Source: an uncultured Lachnospiraceae bacterium (GTDB taxonomy: Bacteria > Bacillota > Clostridia > Lachnospirales > Lachnospiraceae). Taken from it: a stretch of 64,000 bases of DNA. The notes under the pieces were generated by a model. It saw nothing but the letters and a program-made list of their open reading frames with translations. It was not told the DNA's origin and did not search any database. This document shows positions 8,660 through 18,914 of this stretch, one piece after another. The translations under genes and the position numbers were made by a program. Positions within the stretch are counted from its first letter, which is position 1. Every line of letters starts with the position of its first letter. Where the stretch lies: positions 1-64,000 of the forward strand of contig CAJUSO010000006.1 in assembly GCA_910588965.1 (NCBI GenBank). Reading direction: 5' to 3'.

Positions 8660-9646
8660 ATGGACAGCGTACAGTGCCAAAAGAGGACATTAATGGATTA
8701 TTGCCCCGATATTAAGGTGATGGACTGCACCTTGCGGGATGGGGGGCTTGTAAATAATTTTGCGTTTTCGGATGGGTTTGCCAGGGATTTGTATGAAGCA
8801 AACATCAAGGCTGGGGTGGATTATATGGAGTTTGGCTACAAGGCCTCCAGGGAACTTTTTGACCCTAAGGCCTTTGGCAAGTGGAAATTCTGCAGCGAGG
8901 AGGATATCCGCGCCATTGTGGGAAAGAACGACAGCCCGCTTAAGATTTCCGTCATGGCGGATGTGGGGCGCTGTAATTATAAGAAGGATATCCTGCCGGC
9001 AAAGGACAGCGTGATTGATATGATCCGCGTGGCCACATACATCCATCAGATCCCGGCGGCCATCAAGATGGCTGAGGACTGCAAGCGGAAAGGCTACGAG
9101 GTAGCGGTCAATATTATGGCGGTATCGAAAGTAAATACAGACGACCTGTATGCCGGCCTAGAGCTTCTGGGCAGGAGCCCTGTGGACGCCATTTACCTGG
9201 TGGACAGCTTCGGTTCTTTCTATCCGGAGCAGATTACCAAGCTTGCACAGAAATATGTGGAGGTTGCCAATGCCTCAGGAAAGATTGTGGGGATGCATGC
9301 CCACAACAACCAGCAGCTTGCTTTTGCCAATACGATTGAGGCATGCCGCATGGGCGTAAGCTTATTGGACGCTACGGTAAGCGGCATGGGGCGGGGGGCA
9401 GGGAACTGCTATATGGAAACCCTTCTGAGCTTCTTAAAAAACCCGAAATATGATGAAGTGCCAATCATCCGTTTTGTGGAAAAGCACATTTTGAAGCTGA
9501 AAGAGGAGGGGACCGTGTGGGGCTACGATATCCCATACCTTTTAACTGGCATCCTGAACAGCCATCCTTCTACAGCTATCCGGTTTATCAAAGAGGGAAG
9601 GACGGATTATTGCAGCTTTATGCAGGAACTGCTGGATGTGGAATAG
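8660..9646 (+). CDS. HMGL-like (DRE-TIM) aldolase-domain protein
   Basis: A 328-residue TIM-barrel protein of the DRE-TIM metallolyase superfamily (HMG-CoA lyase, citramalate/isopropylmalate synthases, 4-hydroxy-2-oxovalerate aldolase). The N-terminal motif DCTLRDGG (22-29) and metal ligands HAHN (213-216) are intact, so a divalent-metal carbon-carbon lyase or aldolase activity is likely. The substrate is unknown. The partner acylating dehydrogenase of DmpG-type aldolases is absent, so that role is not supported. ATG at 8660 is preceded by GGAGG (8646-8650); a longer frame from 8579 begins inside a basic stretch with no ribosome site. It stands alone between spo0A and tig. Confidence 0.8.
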   Translation: MDSVQCQKRTLMDYCPDIKVMDCTLRDGGLVNNFAFSDGFARDLYEANIKAGVDYMEFGYKASRELFDPKAFGKWKFCSEEDIRAIVGKNDSPLKISVMADVGRCNYKKDILPAKDSVIDMIRVATYIHQIPAAIKMAEDCKRKGYEVAVNIMAVSKVNTDDLYAGLELLGRSPVDAIYLVDSFGSFYPEQITKLAQKYVEVANASGKIVGMHAHNNQQLAFANTIEACRMGVSLLDATVSGMGRGAGNCYMETLLSFLKNPKYDEVPIIRFVEKHILKLKEEGTVWGYDIPYLLTGILNSHPSTAIRFIKEGRTDYCSFMQELLDVE

Positions 9647-9715
9647 GCTGTAACAGGGCATCTTGCCGGGATGCTGGCAGGTGCAGGCAATTTACTTTTT
9701 CCATCAAAAAAAGTA

Positions 9716-9745
9716 CTGGCATTTTCGGAAGAAGTGTGATATAAT
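9716..9745 (+). promoter_or_regulatory. Promoter of the tig-clpP-clpX-lon-engB operon
   Basis: Extended -10 TGaTATAAT (9737-9745) with a weak -35 CTGGCA (9716-9721) at 18 bp. About 130 nt of leader precede tig. I see no CIRCE or CtsR heat-shock operator here. Confidence 0.6.
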
Positions 9746-9883
9746 GTCTAGACGGCTGAGTATGAGGCATTATAGACGATTGAAGTGATAGGGACAGTTA
9801 GGGCGTCAAAAGTTTTGAAATGCAGATCTTTTGGTGCCCTTCTTAAGGATTCAGGATATAAGTTGAAGGAGGAAATAGCAGCA

Positions 9884-11170
9884 ATGAGCGTACAGGTAGA
9901 GAATTTGGAGAAAAATATGGCAAAACTCACCATTGAGGTGTCTGCAGAGGAATTGGAGAAGGCCATCCAGTCTTCTTATCTGAAGCAAAAGGGCAAGATT
10001 AGCATCCCAGGCTTCCGTAAGGGGAAGGTGCCAAGGCATATGGTGGAGAAGATTTACGGCCCGGAGGTGTTTTATGAGGACGCCGCAAATGCACTGATTT
10101 CTCAGGAATACCCCAAGGCTGTGGAGGAATCCGGGGAGGATATCGTTTCCCGCCCGGCCATTGACGTGGTGCAGATAGAGAAGGGGAAGCCCTTCATTTT
10201 CAGCGCAGAGGTTGCAGTGAAGCCAGAAGTAACTCTCGGGACATACATGGGCGTTCAGGTGGCGAAAGCTGACTTCTCCATCACAGATGAGGAGGTTGCT
10301 GCTGAGATTGACAAAGAGAGGGAAAGCAATGCCAGGATGGTCACAGTAGAAGGCCGTGCCATTGCAGAAGGCGATACGGCAGTCATTGACTATGAGGGCT
10401 TTATGGATGGGGAAGCCTTTGAAGGCGGGAAGGGTGAGAACCATTCCCTGGTAATTGGCTCCCATTCCTTTATTGAAGGTTTTGAAGAGCAGCTGGTGGG
10501 GAAGAATACCGGCGACGAGGTGGAAGTGAACGTAACCTTCCCAGAAGATTACCATGCAGAGGAATTGGCTGGCCGCCCGGCATTGTTCCAGGTGAAGGTT
10601 AATGAGATAAAGGGAAAAGAACTGCCGGAGCTGGACGATGAATTTGCCCAGGATGTGTCCGAGTTCGATACCCTGGCAGAGTACCGGGAGAGCGTGAAGG
10701 CGCAGATTGAGGAACGCAAGAAAGAAGAAGCAAAGCGCAGCAAAGAAGACGAAGCAGTGCAGAAGGCTGTGGAAGGCGCCCAGATGGAAATCCCGGATGC
10801 AATGGTAGATACGCAGGTGGGTTCCATGCTGGAGGAGTTTGCCGGCAGGATTAACCAGCAGGGACTGTCCCTGGAGCAGTACATGCAGTTCACAGGGGCA
10901 ACCATAGATAAGCTCAGGGAGCAGATGCGCCCGGATGCCCTCAAGAGGATCCAGTCCAGCCTAGTGCTGGAGGCAATCGCTAAGGCAGAAGGGATTGAGG
11001 TGCCGGAAGAAGAGGTGCAGGCTGAGATTGCGCGTATGGCAGGCCTGTACGGCATGGAAGTGGAGAAGCTGGAGGAGATGATAGACGAGTCAGAGCGTAA
11101 TTCCATCCAGACAGATCTGTCTATCCAGAAAGCAGTAGACCTGATTACAGAACATGCAGTAGAAGTATAA
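9884..11170 (+). CDS. tig: Trigger factor (ribosome-associated chaperone/prolyl isomerase)
   Basis: Ribosome-bound chaperone of 428 residues, standard length. The N-terminal domain has the ribosome-docking GFRKGKVPR loop, the middle FKBP-type isomerase domain starts around [13 protein letters not shown], and the C-terminal domain is helical. ATG at 9884 follows AAGGAGG at about 11 nt; the open frame extends upstream to 9785 but without a ribosome site. It is the first gene of the proteostasis operon. A second, lipid-anchored trigger-factor-like protein is encoded at 48196. Confidence 0.96.
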   Translation: MSVQVENLEKNMAKLTIEVSAEELEKAIQSSYLKQKGKISIPGFRKGKVPRHMVEKIYGPEVFYEDAANALISQEYPKAVEESGEDIVSRPAIDVVQIEKGKPFIFSAEVAVKPEVTLGTYMGVQVAKADFSITDEEVAAEIDKERESNARMVTVEGRAIAEGDTAVIDYEGFMDGEAFEGGKGENHSLVIGSHSFIEGFEEQLVGKNTGDEVEVNVTFPEDYHAEELAGRPALFQVKVNEIKGKELPELDDEFAQDVSEFDTLAEYRESVKAQIEERKKEEAKRSKEDEAVQKAVEGAQMEIPDAMVDTQVGSMLEEFAGRINQQGLSLEQYMQFTGATIDKLREQMRPDALKRIQSSLVLEAIAKAEGIEVPEEEVQAEIARMAGLYGMEVEKLEEMIDESERNSIQTDLSIQKAVDLITEHAVEV

Positions 11171-11237
11171 ATTGGAATTGGGGAAGGGGCATGCGGCGGC
11201 ATGTTGCGGGGGTTTTGTGAGACAAGGAGGAAATGAA

Positions 11238-11822
11238 ATGAGCTTAGTGCCTTATGTAGTAGAACAGACCAGCAGGGGAGAGAGATCCTACGATATTTAT
11301 TCCAGGCTGCTGAAGGATAGGATTATTTTCCTAGGGGAGGAAGTCAATGAGGTGACGGCTGGCCTTGTGGTTGCGCAGCTTCTGTTCCTGGAATCGGAAG
11401 ACCCAGGGAAGGACATCCATCTGTATATCAATTCCCCAGGCGGGGTAGTGACGGCTGGCCTTGCAATATATGACACGATGAATTATATTAAATGCGATGT
11501 AGAGACAATCTGTATTGGCCTTGCAGCCAGCATGGGTGCGTTCCTGCTGGCAGGCGGGACGAAAGGCAAGCGTTATGCGCTGCCCAATGCAGAGATTATG
11601 ATCCACCAGCCCTCTGGCGGCGCCAAGGGGCAGGCGACGGATATTCAGATTGTGGCAGATAATATCCAGAAGACCAAGAAGCGCCTGAATACGATTTTAT
11701 CTGAGAATACAGGCAAGCCTTATGAGGTCATTGCGGCAGATACAGAGAGGGACAACTACATGTCTGCCCAGGAGGCAATGGAATACGGCTTGATTGATGG
11801 CGTGATTACTAATAGGAAATAA
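11238..11822 (+). CDS. clpP: ATP-dependent Clp protease proteolytic subunit
   Basis: Self-compartmentalised serine protease subunit, 194 residues. The catalytic triad is S98 (AASMGAF), H123 (MIHQPSGG) and D172, spaced as in E. coli ClpP. AAGGAGG sits 7 nt before the ATG at 11238. The gene lies between tig and clpX, the common firmicute order, and the product forms the ClpXP machine with the next gene. Confidence 0.97.
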   Translation: MSLVPYVVEQTSRGERSYDIYSRLLKDRIIFLGEEVNEVTAGLVVAQLLFLESEDPGKDIHLYINSPGGVVTAGLAIYDTMNYIKCDVETICIGLAASMGAFLLAGGTKGKRYALPNAEIMIHQPSGGAKGQATDIQIVADNIQKTKKRLNTILSENTGKPYEVIAADTERDNYMSAQEAMEYGLIDGVITNRK

Positions 11823-11888
11823 GGAAGCGGGGGCAGTACGGATGTTGCTGTCCCTGTATATTGTTGATACTTGTGACGAGGTGAAAAA

Positions 11889-13151
11889 ATGGCAGGTAGA
11901 TTTTTAGACGATAGGATCCGCTGTTCTTTCTGCGGCAAGACGGACGGACAGGTGAGGAAGCTTATTGCAGGCCCCAACGGTGCGTATATCTGTGATGAAT
12001 GTGTGGATATCTGCGCGGAAATCATTGAAGAGGAGCTGGGGGAGGAAGAGGACGATGATATGATGCCGGTAGCAGAGGAAATCAACCTCCTTAAGCCGGT
12101 AGAACTGAAAGACTTCCTGGACGAATATGTGATTGGGCAGGATGAGGCAAAAAAAGTGCTGTCCGTGGCAGTGTACAACCACTATAAGAGGATTTTGGCT
12201 CCCGCTGACCTGGGGGTTGAACTGCAGAAGAGCAATATTCTGATGTTGGGCCCTACTGGCTGCGGCAAGACGCTTCTGGCGCAGACGCTGGCCCGCATCC
12301 TGAACGTGCCGTTTGCCATTGCGGACGCCACAGCATTGACAGAGGCAGGCTATGTAGGCGAGGATGTGGAGAATATCCTTCTTAAGATTATCCAGGCGGC
12401 GGAATACGATATAGAGCGTGCCCAGAGAGGGATTGTATATATAGATGAGATTGACAAGATTACCAGGAAATCGGAAAACCCATCCATTACCAGGGATGTC
12501 TCCGGGGAAGGCGTGCAGCAGGCCCTGTTAAAAATCTTAGAGGGGACTGTAGCGAGCGTGCCGCCCCAAGGCGGCAGGAAGCATCCGCAGCAGGAACTGA
12601 TACAGATTGACACTACCAATATTTTATTTATCTGCGGCGGCGCTTTTGAAGGGTTGGATAAGATTGTAGAGAACCGGATGGATCAGAAATCCATGGGTTT
12701 TGGCGCGGAAATAGCAGATAAAAGGGATAGGGATCAGGGAGCTGTCTTAAAGCAGGCTCTTCCGCAGGATTTTGTGAAATTTGGGCTGATCCCAGAGTTT
12801 GTAGGGCGCGTCCCTGTGACGGTTTCTTTGGATGCTTTAGATAAGAACGCGCTGGTGCGTATCTTAAAAGAGCCGAGGAACTCCTTAATCCGCCAATATG
12901 AGGCATTGTTCGAATTGGACGGCGTATCCCTGAATTTTGAGGATGATGCTATTGAGGCAATTGCGGAGAAGTCCTTAAAGCGCAAGACAGGTGCAAGGGG
13001 CCTTAGGGCGATTGTGGAGAAGGTACTGATGGATTTGATGTACCGCGTACCTTCCGATGAGACCATTACCCATTGCAATATTACGCGGGCGGCGATAGAG
13101 AATGACCAGAAGGTGGAGATTGCATTTGGCAAGGCGAGCAAATCTGCCTGA
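11889..13151 (+). CDS. clpX: ATP-dependent Clp protease ATP-binding subunit ClpX
   Basis: AAA+ unfoldase of 420 residues. The N-terminal zinc-binding domain has C12, C15, C35 and C38. Walker A is GPTGCGKT (121-128), followed by VYIDEIDKI (Walker B) and the GAR/GFGAE pore region. The ClpP-docking loop is at ...[11 protein letters not shown]... It delivers tagged substrates to ClpP. Its stop codon overlaps an ATG at 13151, though the real lon start is probably further down. Confidence 0.97.
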   Translation: MAGRFLDDRIRCSFCGKTDGQVRKLIAGPNGAYICDECVDICAEIIEEELGEEEDDDMMPVAEEINLLKPVELKDFLDEYVIGQDEAKKVLSVAVYNHYKRILAPADLGVELQKSNILMLGPTGCGKTLLAQTLARILNVPFAIADATALTEAGYVGEDVENILLKIIQAAEYDIERAQRGIVYIDEIDKITRKSENPSITRDVSGEGVQQALLKILEGTVASVPPQGGRKHPQQELIQIDTTNILFICGGAFEGLDKIVENRMDQKSMGFGAEIADKRDRDQGAVLKQALPQDFVKFGLIPEFVGRVPVTVSLDALDKNALVRILKEPRNSLIRQYEALFELDGVSLNFEDDAIEAIAEKSLKRKTGARGLRAIVEKVLMDLMYRVPSDETITHCNITRAAIENDQKVEIAFGKASKSA

Positions 13152-13183
13152 TGGGAAACCAACGCATCGGCTGTGGAGGTGGA

Positions 13184-15511
13184 ATGGAGAATACTATGAA
13201 GGAACAATACATGAAGATTCCGGCAGTGGCACTACGGGGAATGGCAATACTCCCCGGTATGGTGGCACATTTTGACGTGAGTAGAAGTGTGTCTGTCCGG
13301 GCAGTAGAGGCTGCTATGATGGGGGAACAGACGGTGTTTTTGGTGACCCAGAAAAATATTGAGAAGGAAGAGCCCGAAATACAGGATTTGTATGGGGTTG
13401 GGATTATTGCGTCCATAAAGCAGGTAATTAAACTCCAAAACAGCGTAGTCCGTGTGTTGATTGAAGGCGAGGCGCGTGCCCGCCTAAAAGAAATGGAACA
13501 CGGTGAGTGCCTGACTGCCTGGGTGGAGCCAATCCCCAAGGAAGAAGAGCCGCTTCCAGCGGAGATCCAGGCTGCCATGACACGGGGCATCCAGGAGACC
13601 TTTACGAGATATTGCCTGCTGAACCCCAAACATGGCAAGGAACTGGCCAGGCAGATGCAGGAAATCTCAGATTTAGAGAAGCTGCTGGATTACATTGGCA
13701 ACAATCTCCCTGTGGGGTATGAGAGTAAGCAGAAAATCCTGGAAACAGAAACTTTGCAGGAACGGTATGAGACCATTATGATTATCCTGCTGAATGAGAT
13801 TAATATTATCCAGATCAAGACCGAATTCCAGACCAAGGTTAAGGAAAAAGTAGATAAGAACCAGAAAGAATATATCCTGCGGGAGCAGCTGAAATTAATC
13901 CGGGAAGAGCTGGGGGAGGACAATACGGTGTCCGAGGCTGAGCATTACCTGGAAGAGGCAAGGAAGCTGAAGGCTGACAAGGAAGTGAAGGAGAAGCTGG
14001 AGAAAGAGATTGAACGGTTCAAAAGCGTTTCTGCCAACTCTTCCGAGAGCGCAGTGAGCCGCGGCTATATTGAGACATTGCTGGAGCTTCCCTGGAATAA
14101 AGTGTCCAAGGATAATAAGAATCTGGAAGATGCGGAACGGATTCTGGATGAAGACCACTATGGCATGGAAAAGGTGAAGGAGCGCATGCTGGAATTTTTG
14201 GCGGTGCGGAACCTGACCAAAAAAGGGGAGAGCCCGATTATCTGCCTGGTGGGCCCTCCCGGTACGGGCAAGACCAGTATCGCCCGCTCTGTTGCCAGGG
14301 CTTTGGATAAAAAATATGTGCGTATCAGCCTGGGGGGCGTCCGGGATGAGGCTGAAATCCGCGGCCATAGGAAGACCTATGTAGGCGCCATGCCGGGAAG
14401 GATTGCCAATGGCCTGAAAAATGCCGGCGTCAAGAACCCTTTGATGCTCCTGGATGAGATTGATAAAATCAGCAGCGATTACAAAGGGGATACGGCGTCT
14501 GCCTTGCTGGAGGTATTGGACGGTGAGCAGAACAGCCGTTTCCGGGACCATTACGTGGAACTGCCCCTGGATTTGTCCCAGGTTCTCTTTATTGCCACAG
14601 CAAATTCCCTGCAGGACATCCAAAAGCCCTTGCTGGACCGTATGGAGGTTATCGAGGTCAGCAGCTATACAGAGAACGAGAAAGCCCATATCGCCAAAGA
14701 GCATCTGATTGCAAAGCAGATGAAGAAAAATGGCTTAAAGGATGGCCAGCTGGCTATCAGCAGCCATGCTTTGGAAAAATTAATCCGTGGTTATACAAGG
14801 GAAGCCGGGGTGCGGAACTTAGAGCGCAAACTAGGGGAAATCTGCCGGAAAGCTGCCCGGGATATTTACCAGAAAAACAAGAAAACAGTAAAAGTTACAG
14901 AAAACAGCCTGAAAAAGCTGCTTGGGAAAGAAAAATATAATTTTGATTTAATAAATGAGGCGGACGAGGTTGGGATTGTAAGGGGGCTTGCATGGACCAG
15001 CGTTGGAGGGGATACCCTGCAGATTGAGGTGAACCTGATGCCAGGGAAAGGGGAATTCCAGCTTACAGGCCAGCTTGGGGATGTGATGAAGGAATCTGCC
15101 CAGGCGGGGATTAGCTATATCCGTTCCGTCAGCGGGAAGTATGGGATAGACAAGGAATTTTTCAAAGAGAACGATATCCATATCCATATCCCGGAAGGGG
15201 CAGTGCCCAAGGACGGCCCTTCCGCAGGGATTACCATGGCTACGGCAATGCTTTCCGCTATCACCAAACGTAAGGTCAGGAAGGATGTGGCCATGACGGG
15301 CGAGATTACCTTACGGGGCCGCGTGCTGCCGATTGGCGGGCTGAAGGAAAAAATCCTGGCGGCAAAAAATGCAGGGATTAAGACCATATGCGTGCCCGAG
15401 AAGAACGAGCCGGATGTTATGGAGATTGCCCAGGAAATCAAGAAAGGCCTGGAAATCGTATTTGTAGGGAAGATGGAGCAGGTATTGGACGTGGCTTTGG
15501 TGAAGGGATGA
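13184..15511 (+). CDS. lon: Endopeptidase La (Lon protease)
   Basis: AAA+ serine protease, 775 residues with the start at 13184. Order of domains: N-terminal substrate-binding domain (1-200), coiled coil, AAA module with Walker A GPPGTGKT and Walker B LMLLDEIDKI, and the protease domain with the Ser-Lys dyad: S680 (PKDGPSAG) and the KEK lysine near 723. GGAGGT (13175-13180) is close to ATG 13184; ATG 13196 with its own GGAG is a possible alternative. The gene follows clpX closely, as in related Clostridia. Confidence 0.95.
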   Translation: MENTMKEQYMKIPAVALRGMAILPGMVAHFDVSRSVSVRAVEAAMMGEQTVFLVTQKNIEKEEPEIQDLYGVGIIASIKQVIKLQNSVVRVLIEGEARARLKEMEHGECLTAWVEPIPKEEEPLPAEIQAAMTRGIQETFTRYCLLNPKHGKELARQMQEISDLEKLLDYIGNNLPVGYESKQKILETETLQERYETIMIILLNEINIIQIKTEFQTKVKEKVDKNQKEYILREQLKLIREELGEDNTVSEAEHYLEEARKLKADKEVKEKLEKEIERFKSVSANSSESAVSRGYIETLLELPWNKVSKDNKNLEDAERILDEDHYGMEKVKERMLEFLAVRNLTKKGESPIICLVGPPGTGKTSIARSVARALDKKYVRISLGGVRDEAEIRGHRKTYVGAMPGRIANGLKNAGVKNPLMLLDEIDKISSDYKGDTASALLEVLDGEQNSRFRDHYVELPLDLSQVLFIATANSLQDIQKPLLDRMEVIEVSSYTENEKAHIAKEHLIAKQMKKNGLKDGQLAISSHALEKLIRGYTREAGVRNLERKLGEICRKAARDIYQKNKKTVKVTENSLKKLLGKEKYNFDLINEADEVGIVRGLAWTSVGGDTLQIEVNLMPGKGEFQLTGQLGDVMKESAQAGISYIRSVSGKYGIDKEFFKENDIHIHIPEGAVPKDGPSAGITMATAMLSAITKRKVRKDVAMTGEITLRGRVLPIGGLKEKILAAKNAGIKTICVPEKNEPDVMEIAQEIKKGLEIVFVGKMEQVLDVALVKG

Positions 15512-15521
15512 GGAGGATCAT

Positions 15522-16133
15522 ATGGTAATTAAATCAGTGGCGTTAGAAATCGTATGCGGGGTGAGCAGCAAGCTGCCTGGGACAGATAAGCCGGAAATTG
15601 CATTTGCCGGGAAATCCAATGTCGGGAAATCTTCTCTGATTAATGGCCTGATGAACCGCAAGTCCCTGGCCAGGACGTCTTCCCAGCCTGGGAAGACGCA
15701 GACAATCAATTATTACAATATCAATGACACATTGTACCTGGTGGATCTCCCAGGCTATGGATATGCCAAGGTCAGCGTGAAAGAGAAAGAAAAATGGGGG
15801 AAAATGGTGGAGAGATACCTGCGCACGTCCCAGCAGCTTATGGCGGTGTTTTTGCTGATTGATATCCGCCATGAGCCTTCCGCGAATGATAAGCAGATGT
15901 ACGAGTGGATTATCTGCCAGGGATATGAGCCGATTATTATTGCCACGAAGCTCGACAAGCTGAAACGGAGCCAGGTACAGAAGCACATGAAAATGCTGGC
16001 GGATGGCCTGGGGGTAAAGCCGGGGACGCCCATACTCCCTTATTCCGCCTTGACCAAGCAGGGGCGGGAAGAAATCTGGGGCTTGGTAGACCGCTTGCTG
16101 GAGGGGCGTTCACAGGGACATGAGGAAGGATAA
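15522..16133 (+). CDS. engB: Ribosome biogenesis GTP-binding protein YsxC/EngB
   Basis: TRAFAC-class GTPase of 203 residues for late 50S subunit assembly. G1 GKSNVGKSS near residue 30, G3 DLPGYGYAK, G4 TKLDK. GAGGAGG precedes the ATG. The lon-engB pairing is standard in firmicutes. The last 14 nt overlap the start of the zinc-binding protein gene, so the downstream importer may be read from the same transcript. Confidence 0.95.
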   Translation: MVIKSVALEIVCGVSSKLPGTDKPEIAFAGKSNVGKSSLINGLMNRKSLARTSSQPGKTQTINYYNINDTLYLVDLPGYGYAKVSVKEKEKWGKMVERYLRTSQQLMAVFLLIDIRHEPSANDKQMYEWIICQGYEPIIIATKLDKLKRSQVQKHMKMLADGLGVKPGTPILPYSALTKQGREEIWGLVDRLLEGRSQGHEEG

Positions 16134-17142
16134 GTATCGATTTGTTTTCTGCATGCTGCTTGCCCTATCCCTGGCAGGCGGTATTTTTACGAAAGCTTAT
16201 ACCGATTTAGGGGATGGGAACAGGGAAGGGAAGCTGCAGGTGGTAACATCCTTTTATCCCGTGTATATTGCCGCCCTGAACGTGCTGGGCAGCACCCAGT
16301 CCGTGAGTCTGCAGAACCTAAGCGAGCCGCAGGCGGGATGCCTGCATGACTATCAGCTGGCGCCGCAGGATATGGTATTAATATCAAAGGCAGATTTATT
16401 TTTAGTAAACGGCGGCGGGATAGAAGGGTTTTTGGCAGAAGTGGCAGAAGCTTACCCTGGACTGGCAATTGCGGAAACTACAGAGGGGATAGAACTGCTG
16501 GGGGAAAGCGGGAGCCATGCCCATGGGCATTCCCATACCGGGGGAGAGGGGCTCTCGGATGCAGGAAGGGAGAATGAAGAGGGGGAAAACGCCCATGCCT
16601 GGATGGACACACGGTTATATGCCAGGATGGTGCAAAACATTGCAGAAAGCATCAGCACGTTAGATCCCCAGAATGCGGCAGCATACCAACAGAATGCCGA
16701 CGCATACTGCCAGGAAATAGAAGCATTATCTGCACAGGTTTCAGAAATCCAAGCATATGTCTCGGAGGTTTCCGGCCAGATGCCCCCTGTGGTTATCTTC
16801 CATGAAGCTTATGCTTATGTGGCGGGGCAATATGGCTTTGAGACGGCCTATTGCATGGATTTGGACGAGGAACGGCAGGTCAGCGCCCGGGAGGTGGCGG
16901 ATGTCTTGGAAGAAATCAGCGCCCACCAAGTGCCCTTTGCCTTCGCAGAGGAACTTTATGGCAAAGACATGGGGGATGCTGTGGAAGCGGAGAGCAGCTG
17001 CAGCGTATGTTATTTAGATCCCCTGGTAAGGGGAGGGTATGATGCAGGCAGTTACTTATCTGCGATGCAGGAAAATATTGATAAGATAAAACAGCTAGTT
17101 TATGACGTCTATGGAAGGGAAGGTGCATCTTGCAGAAAATAA
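16120..17142 (+). CDS. Zinc-type metal ABC transporter substrate-binding protein (ZnuA/AdcA family)
   Basis: Extracytoplasmic metal-binding protein of cluster 9, 340 residues. Predicted metal ligands are H76 (LHDYQL), H159 (AHAWMD), H228 (FHEAY) and D300 (YLDP). A short His-rich loop (HAHGHSH, 133-139) is typical of zinc rather than manganese proteins. The N-terminus has a hydrophobic segment (9-24), but I see no lipobox cysteine at its end, whereas most firmicute homologues are lipoproteins. The start overlaps engB by 14 nt and the end overlaps the ATPase gene by 13 nt. Zinc is the likely but unproven substrate. Confidence 0.88.
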   Translation: MRKDKYRFVFCMLLALSLAGGIFTKAYTDLGDGNREGKLQVVTSFYPVYIAALNVLGSTQSVSLQNLSEPQAGCLHDYQLAPQDMVLISKADLFLVNGGGIEGFLAEVAEAYPGLAIAETTEGIELLGESGSHAHGHSHTGGEGLSDAGRENEEGENAHAWMDTRLYARMVQNIAESISTLDPQNAAAYQQNADAYCQEIEALSAQVSEIQAYVSEVSGQMPPVVIFHEAYAYVAGQYGFETAYCMDLDEERQVSAREVADVLEEISAHQVPFAFAEELYGKDMGDAVEAESSCSVCYLDPLVRGGYDAGSYLSAMQENIDKIKQLVYDVYGREGASCRK

Positions 17143-17960
17143 TCCCCCCTTGCGGCCTCCACTGCATAAAAATCAACCATCTGTCCGTTTCTTTGGGAAA
17201 CCAGCAAATCTTAAACGATATCAGCCTCCACATACACTGCGGCACCCTGAATGCCGTCATCGGCAGGAATGGGGCTGGCAAATCCACATTGATCCGTGCA
17301 ATCCTGGGCGACATCCCCCACACAGGCCACATTGAATTCAAAGACCGTGAAGACGGCCGGATCCAGAAGATGAAAATAGGGTATGTCCCGCAATCCCTGA
17401 ATATAGAAAAGCAGACCCCGGTCAGCGTATACGACATGATTGCTGCATACCATAGCCGCCTTCCCGTCTGTTTTTGGAAAGGCAGGAAACTCAAAGCCCA
17501 GATTTTGGAGGCCTTGGATGTATTTGAAGCTGGCTACCTGCTGGAACAGCAGGTCTGCAACTTGTCCGGCGGGGAACTGCAGCGCGTCCTCCTGTCTATG
17601 GCTGTTATGGATGCGCCTAACCTGCTCCTTTTAGACGAGCCGGTGTCCGGCATTGACCAAAAGGGGATGGATTTATTCTACCAGACGATTTACCGGCTTA
17701 AGCAGCATTATGATTTGGCTGTTATCCTGGTTTCCCATGACTTGGACTATGTAAAGCGCTACGCCGACCATGTTATCCTGCTGGATAAGGCCGTCATAAA
17801 GCAAGGAAGCGTCCAGAAGGTATTCCAGAGCAGGGAATTTGCGGAGGCATTCCAAGGGAATCTGAGCCTTCCAGAGGCAGGCGGGAGGATAAGTCCCAAG
17901 GGGGACGCAGAAGCTGCCGATCGGGGGGCAAGGCAAGAAAACGGGAAAGGAGGGGAATGA
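17130..17960 (+). CDS. Metal ABC transporter ATP-binding protein (ZnuC family)
   Basis: ATPase of the metal importer, 276 residues. Walker A GRNGAGKST, signature LSGGELQR, Walker B LLLLDEP and H-loop VSHDLDY are present. The start is a TTG at 17130 inside the end of the binding-protein gene, with AAGGTG upstream; there is no in-frame ATG before the first beta strand. The C-terminal 35 residues are a low-complexity charged tail not needed for the ABC fold. It ends one base before the permease gene. Confidence 0.88.
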   Translation: MQKIIPPCGLHCIKINHLSVSLGNQQILNDISLHIHCGTLNAVIGRNGAGKSTLIRAILGDIPHTGHIEFKDREDGRIQKMKIGYVPQSLNIEKQTPVSVYDMIAAYHSRLPVCFWKGRKLKAQILEALDVFEAGYLLEQQVCNLSGGELQRVLLSMAVMDAPNLLLLDEPVSGIDQKGMDLFYQTIYRLKQHYDLAVILVSHDLDYVKRYADHVILLDKAVIKQGSVQKVFQSREFAEAFQGNLSLPEAGGRISPKGDAEAADRGARQENGKGGE

Positions 17961-17961
17961 T

Positions 17962-18774
17962 ATGGCAATATTTTCCTGGCTGCAATATGATTTTATGAAA
18001 TATGCTTTTTTGGCCGTGCTGGTTATCACTCCCCTATTCGGGCTGATGGGGACCATGATTGTGAACCGGAAAATGGCTTTTTTCTCAGATGCTTTGGGGC
18101 ATTCTGCCTTGACCGGCATTGCTGTGGGGGTGGTATTGGGGATAGAAGATACCAGCCTATCCATGTGTGTGTTTGCCATTGCGTTTGCCCTCTTGCTGAA
18201 CCAGATTAGCAGCAAGGTGGCAGCGTCCACGGATACGGTGATTTCCGTCTTTTCTTCCTGCAGCATTGCGCTTGGCCTTGCCATCCTGTCTAAGGGTGGG
18301 AATTTCAGCAAATATTCCAGCATCCTGGTAGGGGATATCCTTAGCATAACACCTGCGGAATTGTTATATCTTGTTTTTATATTTGTGGTTACACTTCTTT
18401 TTTGGCTGTTTGGACTTAATAAGCTCTTAGCCGTAAGCTTGAACCGTACTTTGGCAAGGAGCCGCCATATCCCGGTTTCCCTGATTGAAAATAGTTTTGC
18501 CGTGCTGACGGCCCTGATTGTGATGGTGTCTATCAAATGGGTGGGGATCCTGCTTATCAATGCCTTATTAATCCTTCCGGCAGCCGCTAGCCGCAGCCTT
18601 TCCTGGAATATGCGGGAATATCATTTCTTTTCCATCCTGTTTTCGGTGTTTTCCGGCGTTATGGGCCTGATTGTGTCTTATTATGTGAATGTGGCCACGG
18701 GGCCTACGATCGTGGTTATTGCTTCTGCAATTTATTTTATGGCCTATTTATGGGGCAGGAAGAACAACTTGTAG
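17962..18774 (+). CDS. Metal ABC transporter permease (ZnuB family)
   Basis: Integral membrane permease of 270 residues with about eight transmembrane helices. It carries the family marker FFSDALGHSALTGIAVG near the N-terminus and the ILLINALLILPAAASR stretch that contacts the ATPase. GGAGGG lies just before the ATG. It completes the three-gene importer that begins at 16120. No Zur gene or clear Zur box is visible nearby, so regulation is unknown. Confidence 0.9.
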   Translation: MAIFSWLQYDFMKYAFLAVLVITPLFGLMGTMIVNRKMAFFSDALGHSALTGIAVGVVLGIEDTSLSMCVFAIAFALLLNQISSKVAASTDTVISVFSSCSIALGLAILSKGGNFSKYSSILVGDILSITPAELLYLVFIFVVTLLFWLFGLNKLLAVSLNRTLARSRHIPVSLIENSFAVLTALIVMVSIKWVGILLINALLILPAAASRSLSWNMREYHFFSILFSVFSGVMGLIVSYYVNVATGPTIVVIASAIYFMAYLWGRKNNL

Positions 18775-18791
18775 GCAGGAGCCTTACGGAG

Positions 18792-18817
18792 GGCTGCGGG
18801 CAAAATATTTTGCAGCC
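18792..18817 (+). other. Hairpin behind the metal importer
   Basis: GGCTGC (18792-18797) pairs with GCAGCC (18812-18817), and AAAAT/ATTTT extends the inner stem past a small GGG bulge. There is no T-tract, so it is more likely an mRNA 3' structure than an intrinsic terminator. Confidence 0.3.
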
Positions 18818-18914
18818 TGTCCTTTACGGATAGAGGCGGATATGGTAAAGTTAAAGGCAGCAGGAAGGGCGGTGCGCCCCAGTCCTGGATTATAAGAAAG
18901 GATGTGCAGAAAAC

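Noticed and set aside
13895..14704. Minus-strand reading frame inside lon
   Set aside because: Opposite strand of conserved AAA and linker sequence with no ribosome site; a coding shadow.
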